From Solirubrobacterales bacterium (GTDB lineage: Bacteria; Actinomycetota; Thermoleophilia; Solirubrobacterales; Solirubrobacteraceae): a DNA stretch of 64,000 bases. Location of the stretch: NCBI GenBank assembly GCA_027315115.1, contig DAHUYQ010000015.1, forward strand, positions 1-64,000, read 5' to 3'. Within the stretch, counting starts at the first letter, position 1, and every line of letters begins with the position of its first letter. The position numbers and the translations under genes are program-made. Positions 42,282-51,028 of the stretch are shown piece after piece. The notes beneath the pieces were generated by a model. It had not been told where the DNA came from. It searched no databases and saw only the letters and a list, made by a program, of their open reading frames with translations.

Positions 42282-43322
42282 ATGACCACACTCGAGCAGC
42301 TCCCACCAGACCAGCGCGCTGTGCTCTCGCTGCTGTTGCGACAGCGCAAGCGCTACGAGGAAGTCGCGACCGTGCTCGGCATATCGCCCGAGGCGGTCCA
42401 CGACCGTGCGCACGCGGCGCTGGCCGTGCTGGCGCCAAAGCAGGCACGGCTGCTGGACCCCGGCGCTCGCGAGACGATCGGCGACTACCTGCTGGGACAG
42501 CAGGACGACCGGCAGGCGGCTGCCACCAAGACCTACCTGGCCGCATCGACGCCCGCGCGGGAGTGGGCGCGGGCGCTGGCGGTCGAGCTGGTGAAGCTCG
42601 CCGCCGAAGCCGTGCCGGAGATACCGGCATCCCGCGAGCAGGCCGCCGCATCGGGCCCGGCGGTCGCGGCCGGCGCCCAGGCGCCGCGCGATGTCACGGC
42701 AGGGGCGCGGGACGCCGGGCCGGCGTCGCGCGCGGCCACGCCGGCGCGCCATGTCCCCTCCACCGCGCCCGGCTCCGCTTCGCCGATATCCCGGCGGGGC
42801 GGCGCGATTCTGCTCGGGGCGATCGTGGTGATCGCCGCAGTGGTGGTCGCGATCGCGCTGAGCTCCGGCGGAGGCGGAGGCGGCAACCAGCCTGGCACGC
42901 GGAGCGGAGAACAGGCGAGCTCCACGAGATCCAGCGTCGCCGAAGCAGGCGGCAACGGCTCCGCCAAAGCGAAAGCGAAGCTCGAAAAGGCTGCCGCGTT
43001 GAAGGCGGTCCAGACCGGCGGCTCCGCCGAAGGAGCGGCGCTGATCGCCTCCGAAGGCTCCAAGCGCGCGCTCTACCTCACCGCCAAGGGGCTTGCCGCG
43101 ACCGAAGGCTTCTCCTACGTCGTCTGGCTGCTCCCCAAGACGGGCCAGCCGATCCCGTTCGGACGCACGCCGTCGGTGGGCAGCAAGGGCACGCTCCAGG
43201 CTGCTGAAGTGCTCACCCAGGAACCGAGCGCGCTCAGCGGCGTCGAGATCACCCGCGAGACCGTCACGCATCCCAGCACGCCCGGCACGGTCGTCCTGAA
43301 GGGCAACTTCGTCGGCTCGTAA
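42282..43322 (+). CDS. Membrane protein with sigma-region-4-like head and extracellular domain
   Basis: An unusual 346-aa architecture. Residues about 5-50 (LPPDQRAVLSLLLRQRKRYE, EVATVLGISPEAVHDRAHAA) read like a sigma-70 region 4 helix-turn-helix. About 60-110 is helical and anti-sigma-like (GDYLLGQQDDRQAAATKTYL). An Ala/Pro linker leads to one membrane helix (174-194), a Gly run, and an outer domain (about 250-346, YVVWLLPKTGQPIPFG) that resembles anti-sigma-K (RskA) C-terminal domains. It may be a membrane-tethered regulator that links an outside signal to transcription. No partner sigma gene is adjacent. Confidence 0.7.
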   Translation: MTTLEQLPPDQRAVLSLLLRQRKRYEEVATVLGISPEAVHDRAHAALAVLAPKQARLLDPGARETIGDYLLGQQDDRQAAATKTYLAASTPAREWARALAVELVKLAAEAVPEIPASREQAAASGPAVAAGAQAPRDVTAGARDAGPASRAATPARHVPSTAPGSASPISRRGGAILLGAIVVIAAVVVAIALSSGGGGGGNQPGTRSGEQASSTRSSVAEAGGNGSAKAKAKLEKAAALKAVQTGGSAEGAALIASEGSKRALYLTAKGLAATEGFSYVVWLLPKTGQPIPFGRTPSVGSKGTLQAAEVLTQEPSALSGVEITRETVTHPSTPGTVVLKGNFVGS

Positions 43323-43369
43323 GGGCCTCAGGGTCTATGCGGACCCGGAGCTGCGCCCCGGCCCTCGGC

Positions 43370-45031
43370 TCAGGCGCCCGCCGGCAGCAGCTTGCCCGGA
43401 TTCATGATCCCGGCGGGGTCCAGTCGCTGCTTGACCGCAGCCAGCGCGGCGATCCCGGTGGCGCCGATCTCCTGCTCGAGCTGCCCGCGATGGTCCCGGC
43501 CGATCGCGTGGTGGTGGGTGATCGTGCCGCCGTTTGCGAGGATCGCCGCGCCCGCCGCCTCCTTCACGCTCTGCCACTGGCGCTCCTCGGCGCCCCGGAG
43601 CATTCGGGCCATGAAGGTGAAGTAGAGCGACGCGCCGCTCTCGTAGAGATGCGAGATGTGGCAGCCGACGATCCCCGGCGTGCCGGATGCCGCGAGCGCG
43701 TCTGAGATCGCGCGTCCGACCGCCGACTTCAGCGCGTGCAGATCCGACCAGCACGCCGCGGTCTCGAGCGTCTCGACCATCACGCCGTGCGTGAGCAGCT
43801 CGTCGCGCAGGTAGGGGGCGCTGAAGCGCGAGGCGCGCCAGGCCTCCCCGGCCCCGCTGCCGAGCACGATCGCGCCGTGAGCGCGGGCGCACGCGCGCGC
43901 CGCGCGCCAGGACCGCCGCGTCTGCTCCGGCTCGCCCTCGAAGCCGAGGATCGCAAGGCAGCCCTCCCGGCGGCGGCGCGCCGCGAAGTAGAGCTGGGTC
44001 GCCGCGTGTCGCAGGCCCTCGCCCGCCAGGCGCAGGCTGAGCTCTGTCTCCGGCCGGTCGAAGAGTCGTGCCACGGTGGGAGGCTCGCCCTCCTGCGCCA
44101 GGCGGCGCAGCGCCTGGGCGCCGGACTCGAAGTCGGCGAACAGCAGGCCCTGGTAGATGCGCTCGCGGGGCTGCGGGGCGAGCCTCAGCGTCAGGCGGTC
44201 GATCACGCCGAGCGTGCCCTCCGAGCCGACGAGCAGCTCGCGCAGGTCCGGCCCGGCCGCGCTGGCGGGCAGCGCTCGCAGCTCGATCGTCCCCGCGGGG
44301 GTCGCGGCGCGCAGGCCGAGGACGAGATCCTCGAAGCGGCCGTAGCCGGTGGACGCCTGGCCCGCCGATCTTGTCGCGGCGCACCCGCCGAGCGACACGT
44401 ACTCGAATGACTGCGGGAAGTGGCCGAGCGTCAGGCCGCGCGCGGCAAGCTCGCGCTCCAGCGCCGCCGCCCGCATGCCCGCCCCGACCGTGACGCTCAG
44501 CGACTCGCGGTCGATTGACTCCACGCCGGTAAGGCCCGCCATGTCAAGCGCCACGACGGCCTCGTGGGCGCCGCGCAGCGGCTCCACGCCGCCGACGACC
44601 GATGTGCCGCCGCCGAACGGCACCACCGCGATCGAGCTCCGCGAGCAGAGATCGAGCAGAGCCAAGAGCTGCTCGTGCGATCCGGCCCGCACGACCGCGT
44701 CCGGCGCGCCGAGCGGCTCACCGCGCCGCAGGCGCACAAGATCAAGGTAGCCGCGACCCGCGGCGTGCGCGACCCGCCGGGCATGCGCGTCGCTCAGCGC
44801 CCCGTGGCCGAGCAGGCTTTGCAGGGCGGTCCTCTGGCGGGCGCTCAGCGCAGGCTCGGGCAGGCGCACGTGCTCCAGCGCCACCGGCGGCTGTGGCGCG
44901 CCGGCCAGGCCGAGTCGCTCCCGGAGCTCGGAGAGCACGCCCTCGCCGAGCGCCGGCGGATGCCCTGGGTCGCCCCACCCCCACCACCGCATCGCGGGGG
45001 CAGCATCAGGCTGAGAGCCGCTGGAGCCCAT
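43370..45031 (-). CDS. FAD-linked oxidase resembling alkylglycerone-phosphate synthase
   Basis: VAO-fold flavoprotein of 553 aa. The opening MRWWGWGDP, the FAD loop VPFGGGTSVVGGVEP, TRSAGQASTGYGRFEDLVLG and the His-rich active-site segment GGTITHHHAIGRDH are all features of bacterial AGPS-like proteins. In eukaryotes AGPS makes ether lipids; bacterial relatives are mostly unassigned and may be D-2-hydroxyacid or alcohol oxidases. The stop region is convergent with the preceding gene. It overlaps the end of the SRPBCC gene by 26 bases. Family is clear, reaction is not. Confidence 0.82.
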   Translation of the reverse strand: MGSSGSQPDAAPAMRWWGWGDPGHPPALGEGVLSELRERLGLAGAPQPPVALEHVRLPEPALSARQRTALQSLLGHGALSDAHARRVAHAAGRGYLDLVRLRRGEPLGAPDAVVRAGSHEQLLALLDLCSRSSIAVVPFGGGTSVVGGVEPLRGAHEAVVALDMAGLTGVESIDRESLSVTVGAGMRAAALERELAARGLTLGHFPQSFEYVSLGGCAATRSAGQASTGYGRFEDLVLGLRAATPAGTIELRALPASAAGPDLRELLVGSEGTLGVIDRLTLRLAPQPRERIYQGLLFADFESGAQALRRLAQEGEPPTVARLFDRPETELSLRLAGEGLRHAATQLYFAARRRREGCLAILGFEGEPEQTRRSWRAARACARAHGAIVLGSGAGEAWRASRFSAPYLRDELLTHGVMVETLETAACWSDLHALKSAVGRAISDALAASGTPGIVGCHISHLYESGASLYFTFMARMLRGAEERQWQSVKEAAGAAILANGGTITHHHAIGRDHRGQLEQEIGATGIAALAAVKQRLDPAGIMNPGKLLPAGA

Positions 45032-45524
45032 CGAGCGCCTCCTTGACGGTCCTGGCGGCGGCCCTGCTGATCAGCGGGCTGCCGAGGCGGCCGAGCCCGG
45101 CGGTCCAGAGACGGCCCGCTGCTGCGCTGCGATACGCGACCGGAGCGCCGCCGCCGAACCAGCTTTTGGGCCGGTGGTCGAGCGTCAGCGTGACCTCGGT
45201 GACCGCGCCGGCGCTGCCGCCCAGCCGCGGCTGCACGTGCAGCTCCGTGTAGGAGGCCGAGAGCACGTGCGCAAACGGAGTGCCGGCGATCTGCTGGGAC
45301 CACACGATCCGCATCTGCGCCTCGTCCACCTCGCTGACCTCGAAGTCGGCCCGCACGAGCTTGCCGCTGGAGCTGCGCAGCACCTGCGTGAACAGCGCGC
45401 CGCGCACTCCCTCCACGCGCTCCACACGCGGCCACCAGCGCGCCAGGTGATGCGGATCGCGGATCATCTCCCAGAGCTCGCCTGCCGGCGTCCCCATCGA
45501 GCGTGTCTCGCTTACCCGTGGCAT
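45006..45524 (-). CDS. SRPBCC (polyketide cyclase/START-like) family protein
   Basis: A 172-aa ligand-binding fold protein: MPRVSETRSMGTPAGELWEM opens the first strand and helix, followed by DPHHLARWWPRVERVEGV, the family's gating helix, and a long C-terminal helix. Such proteins bind hydrophobic molecules or act as dehydratases/cyclases. The ATG at 45524 is chosen over an upstream one that would overlap apt. It lies 13 bp after apt. The neighbouring AGPS-like enzyme suggests a lipid context, but no ligand can be named. Confidence 0.8.
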   Translation of the reverse strand: MPRVSETRSMGTPAGELWEMIRDPHHLARWWPRVERVEGVRGALFTQVLRSSSGKLVRADFEVSEVDEAQMRIVWSQQIAGTPFAHVLSASYTELHVQPRLGGSAGAVTEVTLTLDHRPKSWFGGGAPVAYRSAAAGRLWTAGLGRLGSPLISRAAARTVKEALDGLQRLSA

Positions 45525-45537
45525 CGGCGGCGCGCCT

Positions 45538-46185
45538 CTACGCGTCGTAGCGCAGCAGCGAATGAGCCGGGTGCGGAGCGAGCCGCTCGCGGCCACCCAG
45601 GAAGGAGAGCTCGACCAGAAAGCCGCAGCCGACCACTCTCGCGCCGCTGCTCTGCGCCAGCTCGCACAGCGCCCGTGCGGTCCCGCCGGTCGCCAGCAGG
45701 TCGTCGTGCACGAGCACGCGGGCGCCGGGCCGCAGCGCGTCCACGTGCAGCTCGAGGCTGTCGGTGCCGTACTCGAGCTCGTACTGCGCGGCGATCGTGC
45801 GGTGCGGCAGCTTGCCGGGCTTGCGGGCCAGCGCGAAGCCCGCCCCCAGACGCAGCGCGAGCGCCGGGCCCAGCAGGAACCCGCGCGCCTCGGCCGCCAG
45901 CACGCAGTCCACGTTCAACGGCCGCGCCTGCGCCGCAAGGCCCTGCACCGCGATCTCCAGCGCGCCTGCGTCGGCCATCAGCGGCGTGATGTCCTTGAAG
46001 AGGATGCCCGGCCGCGGGAAGTCGGGGATGTCGCGGAGCAGCGATCTCAGGAGCTCCTCGGCCTGCCTGTCGATCGTGCCCGCGGCGTCAGGCTCCGCGC
46101 CGACGGCACGCTCTGCCTCGCCGGCACGCTCCCCGCCGGCGACACGCTCCGCGCCGAGATCGCTGGCCCGCCGCCCGGCCGCCAT
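45538..46185 (-). CDS. apt: Adenine phosphoribosyltransferase
   Basis: Salvages adenine to AMP with PRPP. The PRPP motif is VLVHDDLLATGGTA, with the DIPDFPRPGILFKDITPL opening and the AAEARGFLLGPALALRLG flap of the family. At 215 aa it has about 40 extra N-terminal residues rich in Ala/Glu/Arg; a later start is possible, but the ATG at 46185 overlaps the MerR stop (ATGA). Clustering with the FHA-MerR-RsiG genes appears incidental to its function. Confidence 0.92.
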   Translation of the reverse strand: MAAGRRASDLGAERVAGGERAGEAERAVGAEPDAAGTIDRQAEELLRSLLRDIPDFPRPGILFKDITPLMADAGALEIAVQGLAAQARPLNVDCVLAAEARGFLLGPALALRLGAGFALARKPGKLPHRTIAAQYELEYGTDSLELHVDALRPGARVLVHDDLLATGGTARALCELAQSSGARVVGCGFLVELSFLGGRERLAPHPAHSLLRYDA

Positions 46186-46982
46186 CAGCCCACGATCTTG
46201 CGCAGATCACGCACGAGCAGCAGGTGCTTCAGATGCGTGGTGACGGCCGCCAGGGACTCCAGCGCCTCCAGCGCCTCCTTGCGGCGCTCGGGGTTGCGCG
46301 ACCGCAGCGCCGGCGCGAGGATCTGCTGCAGCAGGCCCGCCTCGCGGTCCGCGGAGGTGCGAAAGACGCGCAGGTTGCGTCCACCGACGCCGTAGCGGGC
46401 GAGCTCAGCGACCGCGCCGACGATCTCGCGCTCGGTCTCGTCGTAGCAGCGCACGCCCTTGTGGAGCTCGCCCCTGATCACTCCGAACTCCTCGAGCTCC
46501 TTGACCAGACGCTCCTCTGCCTGGGTCTCCTGCAGCACCTCCTGCAGCGTGTAGAGCGCGCCGCTTGCGCCGCCGACGCTCACGCTGCGGCGCCACTGAC
46601 GCGCACCCTCCTTGGTCTGCGCCGGGATCTCCGTCTCGGCCCGGCCGGCGGCCAGCTCCTGGCGGATCACTCGCAGCGGCAGGAACTCGTCGCGCTGCAG
46701 GCGCAGGATCGTGCGCAGGCGCGCGACGTCAGCCTGCGAGTAGAGCCGGTAGCCGCCGGGCGTGCGCCGCGGCGCCAGCAGCTTCTGGTCCTCCAGGTAG
46801 CGGATCTTGGAGATCGAGATGTCGGGGAACTCCTGCGCCAGCGCCTTGCACACGGCGCCGATCGTCATCGCCTTCCCCGGCCGCGCCCCCGCATGGCCGG
46901 TGGCGCCGTCTCCGTTGGCGACCTCCGGCGGCAGCGCCGCATCGGCCGGCTGGGTCTCCAGTTCCGGGGTCTCGGCAGACAT
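46185..46982 (-). CDS. MerR-family regulator of the Rv1828/FtsR type
   Basis: A 265-aa MerR protein. An N-terminal winged helix (about 38-110, MTIGAVCKALAQEFPDISIS then KIRYLEDQKLLAPRRTPGGY) is followed by a long helical effector part, with no metal cysteine set. Order with the preceding FHA gene copies the conserved actinobacterial pair GarA (Rv1827)-Rv1828; the corynebacterial/mycobacterial homologue FtsR activates ftsZ. A growth or division control role is inferred from that synteny. The start is 1 bp after the FHA stop; the end overlaps apt by ATGA. Confidence 0.85.
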   Translation of the reverse strand: MSAETPELETQPADAALPPEVANGDGATGHAGARPGKAMTIGAVCKALAQEFPDISISKIRYLEDQKLLAPRRTPGGYRLYSQADVARLRTILRLQRDEFLPLRVIRQELAAGRAETEIPAQTKEGARQWRRSVSVGGASGALYTLQEVLQETQAEERLVKELEEFGVIRGELHKGVRCYDETEREIVGAVAELARYGVGGRNLRVFRTSADREAGLLQQILAPALRSRNPERRKEALEALESLAAVTTHLKHLLLVRDLRKIVG

Positions 46983-46983
46983 C

Positions 46984-47454
46984 TCAGCGCGTGTGGAAGG
47001 TCAGCTTGTACTTGCCGATCTGCAGCTCGTCGCCCTCCTTGAGCTGCAGGGAGTCGATCCGCGAGCGGTTGACGTAGGTGCCGTTCAGCGAGCCGCAGTC
47101 GTCGATGTGCCACTGCTCTCCGCGTTTGACGAGCACGGCGTGGTCACGGGAGACGGTGACGTCGTCCAGGAACACGTCGGACTCCGGGCGCCGACCGATG
47201 CTCATCTGCTCGCCGGTGACGGCGAAGCTCTCCCCCTCCCTGCCGCCTCCGGCGCGCACGATCAGCGCCGGCCCGAGCGCGGTCACCTCGGCCGGATCGA
47301 CGGGGATCAGCTCGCCGGTCTCGTCGTCGATCCGGTAGGTCGCGGTGGCGGGCTCCTGCGAGACCTCCACGCCCGCCAGCGAGGCGCCACAGCTCTGACA
47401 GAAGTTCGCCGACTCAGCGTTGGCGAAGCCGCACTCTGGGCATTGCAGAGCCAT
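46984..47454 (-). CDS. FHA-domain protein with N-terminal zinc ribbon
   Basis: Phosphothreonine-binding regulator, 156 aa. Residues 1-25 form a zinc ribbon (C5, C8, C19, C22 in CPECG and CQSCG). A linker with possible phospho-sites (TATYRIDDETGE) leads to an FHA domain (about 68-155: MSIGRRPESDVFLDD, VSRDHAVL, GSLNGTYVN). In mycobacteria the partner GarA is phosphorylated in its linker by Ser/Thr kinases and then controls 2-oxoglutarate enzymes. Synteny supports relation to GarA, but the zinc ribbon replaces GarA's N-terminus. The ATG overlaps the rsiG stop. Confidence 0.87.
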   Translation of the reverse strand: MALQCPECGFANAESANFCQSCGASLAGVEVSQEPATATYRIDDETGELIPVDPAEVTALGPALIVRAGGGREGESFAVTGEQMSIGRRPESDVFLDDVTVSRDHAVLVKRGEQWHIDDCGSLNGTYVNRSRIDSLQLKEGDELQIGKYKLTFHTR

Positions 47455-47708
47455 CAGCCGGCCGGCGACTCCGGCTGACGGCCCGCGAGGATCTCGGTCA
47501 GGCGCGCAAGGTCCTCGCCGGAGATCACCTCCTCGCCGCCCTCGTGCTTGTTGCGCAGCCTGTTGACCAGCTCGGCACGCAGGATGTCGATCTTGCCGTG
47601 CAGGATGCGCCGCCTGTAGGAGATGTCGGTCTCTTCCTCGGCAAGCTGCCGAATCAGGTCCTTCAGCTCGCTGTCGCTCATCGAGCCCAGATCGGGAAAG
47701 GTGTCCAT
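47454..47708 (-). CDS. rsiG: RsiG-type c-di-GMP-binding anti-sigma factor (single motif)
   Basis: An 84-aa helical protein. Residues 26-41 carry E26-x3-S30-x2-R33-x3-H37-x3-D41, the RsiG signature E(x)3S(x)2R(x)3Q(x)3D with Gln replaced by His, in a context (SYRRRILHGKIDILRAEL) very like Streptomyces RsiG. Streptomyces RsiG has two such helices in one chain, whereas short RsiG proteins with one motif, known from Rubrobacter, dimerise. This one has one motif. RsiG holds sigma WhiG inactive when c-di-GMP is bound. The start at 47708 has AGGAGA upstream. The stop overlaps the FHA gene. Confidence 0.8.
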   Translation of the reverse strand: MDTFPDLGSMSDSELKDLIRQLAEEETDISYRRRILHGKIDILRAELVNRLRNKHEGGEEVISGEDLARLTEILAGRQPESPAG

Positions 47709-47807
47709 CGCAGGCTGTCTCCTCATCTATCGGGCGCGCGCCCCTCCTCTTCTCGGTTGGGGCGCCTTCCACCACGGATGGTCCATCGGCCAGTATAGAC
47801 CAGAGCC

Positions 47808-48428
47808 TTAGGCTGAGCTTGAGAGTTTCGCCCTGGCCTCGACGCCGGCGCGGATGTAGAGCGCCGTGGCGCTCAGAGACAGCGCCAGCCCGATCAGGAA
47901 CAGGATCTCGCCGAGCGTGGCCAGGCCCGCCATCGCGAAGAAGATCCCGCCCATCAGCGGCGCGACCGAGAGCCGGCCGGGCCAGTTGACACGCACGTCG
48001 ACCCCCTGGCGAAGGCCGGCCCGCGCCAGCACGATGATCGACGCCTCGCGCGCCAGCAGCAGCGCCAGCGCCCACCGAGGCAGCAGGTCGTAGCGCCAGC
48101 AGACCACCACGCCGGCGATCGCCAGCAGCCGGTCGGTGAGCGGGTCCAGCAGGGTGCCGAGGCGGCTGTACTGGCCGGTGACGCGCGCCAGCAGGCCGTC
48201 GGCATAGTCGCCCCAGCCGCAGATCGCGAAGAGCACGATCGCAAGCGTGCTGACGCCGTCTCCGGGAGCCAGCGCGAGCACCAGGAAGACGGGGATCAAC
48301 GCCAGCCGCGAGAAGCTCACCGCGTTGGGGATCGTCCACGGCCGCAGCGGGCTGCCGGCCTGCGTCTGGGGCGGCGGCGGCCCCGAGCGGTCGAGGCCGA
48401 TCAGGCGCTTTACGGGAGGGCGCGCCAC
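47808..48428 (-). CDS. CDP-alcohol phosphatidyltransferase (PgsA-like)
   Basis: Membrane enzyme joining CDP-diacylglycerol to an alcohol such as glycerol-3-phosphate. The complete motif D-x2-DG-x2-AR-x8-G-x3-D-x3-D runs from D74 to D99 (DYADGLLAR...GTLLDPLTD). 206 aa with about five to six helices. The GTG start overlaps the proS stop by 19 bases, so it follows proS in the transcript. PgsA is the likeliest product; cardiolipin or inositol-phosphate synthases of the same family are alternatives. Confidence 0.83.
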   Translation of the reverse strand: MARPPVKRLIGLDRSGPPPPQTQAGSPLRPWTIPNAVSFSRLALIPVFLVLALAPGDGVSTLAIVLFAICGWGDYADGLLARVTGQYSRLGTLLDPLTDRLLAIAGVVVCWRYDLLPRWALALLLAREASIIVLARAGLRQGVDVRVNWPGRLSVAPLMGGIFFAMAGLATLGEILFLIGLALSLSATALYIRAGVEARAKLSSSA

Positions 48429-50119
48429 AGCGCGTCCACCGCCCCGGCGAGCTCGCCGGCGCCTGCGCTCAGCGGCAGCCCCGCCGCGGCCTGGCGGCCA
48501 CGGCGCACCTGCACCTCGATCTCCCCGGACTGCAGCGAGCGCCGGCCGACCGTCAGCCGCAGCGGGCAGCCGAGCAGCTCGGCGTCGGCGAACTTCTCGC
48601 CGGGGTTGCCTTCGCGATCGTCGTAGAGCACCTGCACGCCGTCTGCCAGCAGCGACTCGTAGACGGCCTCGGCGGCCTGCCGCTCAGGCGTGCCAGCCTT
48701 GCCGAGCGCGACCAGGTGGACCGCGAACGGCGCCAGCGCGCGCGGCCAGGATATCCCGTGCTCGTCGGCGTACTGCTCGACAGCCGCGGCCGCGATGCGG
48801 GCCGGCCCGATGCCGTAGCAGCCCATCCAGATCGGGCGCTGCTGCCCGTGCTCGTCAAGGAAGCTCGCGCCCAGCGGCTGCGAGTAGCGCAGCCCGAGCT
48901 TGAAGATGTTGCCGACCTCGATCGCCGGCTCGATGCTGACCTGCGCCCCGGCGATCGTGTCGCCCGCGCAGACGGTTCGCACGTCGGCACGCTGGAAGGG
49001 AAAGTCGCGGCCGGGGCGCACGCCCTGCAGGTGTGTGTCAAGCTCGTTGGCGCCGGTGACGTATGAGCCCTCCTGCACCGCGTCGTCGAGCAGGATCTCC
49101 ACGCGCCCGTCCAGCCCGACCGGGCCGATGAAGCCGGGAGGCCCGATCCGCTGGGCGATCTCCTCAGGCCGGGCGGGCCGGCTGCGCGCGCGCAACGCGG
49201 CGGCCAGCTTGATCTCGTTGACGCGATGGTCTCCGCGCAGCATCACGAGTACCATCCGCTCGCTCTCCTCCTCAACTATCACCGGATATGCCTTCAGCAG
49301 CGCGCCGTCCGGCACGCCGAGCGCGGCGGCGACATCGGTGACCGTGCTCAGGCCGGGGGTCGCCACGCTCAGCGGGGCGTCCATCTCCTGTGGCAGGCTC
49401 ACCGGCTGGGCGGTGGCGCTTGCGATCTCGATGTTGGCGGCGTAGCCGCCGGCCAGCACCACCTCGTTCTCGCCGGCCGGACACGGTGCCATGTACTCGT
49501 GCGCGCCGAGGCCGCCCATTATCCCCACGTCTGCCTCGACCCGGTACCACCGCAGCCCCGAGCGCTCCATGATCCGGTCGTAGGCGCCGACGTGGCGCTG
49601 GTAGCTCTCGGCCAGGCCCTCTTCGTCGCGGTCGAAGCTGTAGGCGTCCTTCATCACGAACTCGCGCGTGCGCAGCACCCCGGCGCGCGGGCGCGGCTCG
49701 TCGCGCTCCTTGACCTGGAACTGGTAGAGGATCAGCGGCAGGTCGCGGTAGGAGCGCACCGTCTGCGCCACGTGCGTGGTCACCGCCTCCTCGTGGGTCA
49801 TCGCCAGGACGAGGTCGGCGCCTTTGCGGTCGGTGAGCTTGAAGAGCTCGTCGATGTCGTACCGGCCGCTCACGCGCCACGGCTGCGCCGGCTGCAGCAG
49901 CGGCAGCAGCGTCTCCTGCCCGCCGATGCCGTCCATCTCCTCGCGGATGATCTGCACGGCGCGCTGGTGCGCGCGCCATCCGGCCGGCAGCCACGACCAC
50001 ATGCCGGCGCCGAGCTGGCGGATCAGGCCGGCCCTGACCATCAGCTTGTGCGAGATCGCCTCCGCGTCGGCGGGCGCCTCCTTCTCGGTGGGCAGCAGGT
50101 ACTGGGAGAGCCGTGTCAT
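48410..50119 (-). CDS. proS: Prolyl-tRNA synthetase (bacterial type)
   Basis: Charges tRNA-Pro. At 569 aa it has the full bacterial layout: class II motif 1 and 2 in the first 200 residues (LLPLLQPAQPW, TREFVMKDAYSFD), the YbaK-like editing insertion (about 220-380, including KAYPVIVEEESERMVLVMLR), motif 3 (MGCYGIGPARIAAAA) and an anticodon-binding domain at the C-terminus. It lies upstream of the PgsA-like gene. The start ATG follows a G+C-rich region and is the only one compatible with family similarity. Confidence 0.95.
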   Translation of the reverse strand: MTRLSQYLLPTEKEAPADAEAISHKLMVRAGLIRQLGAGMWSWLPAGWRAHQRAVQIIREEMDGIGGQETLLPLLQPAQPWRVSGRYDIDELFKLTDRKGADLVLAMTHEEAVTTHVAQTVRSYRDLPLILYQFQVKERDEPRPRAGVLRTREFVMKDAYSFDRDEEGLAESYQRHVGAYDRIMERSGLRWYRVEADVGIMGGLGAHEYMAPCPAGENEVVLAGGYAANIEIASATAQPVSLPQEMDAPLSVATPGLSTVTDVAAALGVPDGALLKAYPVIVEEESERMVLVMLRGDHRVNEIKLAAALRARSRPARPEEIAQRIGPPGFIGPVGLDGRVEILLDDAVQEGSYVTGANELDTHLQGVRPGRDFPFQRADVRTVCAGDTIAGAQVSIEPAIEVGNIFKLGLRYSQPLGASFLDEHGQQRPIWMGCYGIGPARIAAAAVEQYADEHGISWPRALAPFAVHLVALGKAGTPERQAAEAVYESLLADGVQVLYDDREGNPGEKFADAELLGCPLRLTVGRRSLQSGEIEVQVRRGRQAAAGLPLSAGAGELAGAVDALWRALP

Positions 50120-50210
50120 CTGCGCTCACATCCTATGTGGCTGGGCGCGCGCGGCCTTGGCTCGGGTGGCCGGTCTGCGCGCGCGCCGTTGCGTTCGTAT
50201 GTGCGGGAGC

Positions 50211-50279
50211 GCCCTGCTTAATGCGGAATGGAGGCCCTGCTTAATGCGGAATGCAGGCCCTGCTCATTTGGGAATGCGC
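50211..50279. repeat. Three 23-bp tandem repeats between proS and sodA
   Basis: Units at 50211-50233, 50234-50256 and 50257-50279 begin GCCCTGCT and end GGAATGNNG or similar; the first two differ at one base, the third is more diverged (GCTCATTTGGGAATG). The array lies in the divergent promoter region of proS and sodA, 125 bp before the sodA start. Regularly phased sites suggest binding of a regulator, or simple tandem expansion. Confidence 0.75.
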
Positions 50280-50403
50280 GCATCGTTGCGCGCCGCGCCG
50301 CGCCGACCCGGCTGCCGGTTGCGCCTGCCGCCTTCGGGTAGCCCTCTGATAGAACAGCGAGCGTCGCGCAACCGTCGACCGCAAAGGAGAAGGAGCCTTC
50401 CCG

Positions 50404-51006
<603 letters not shown>

Positions 51007-51028
51007 TTCGCCGAGACCGATCGCAGAC

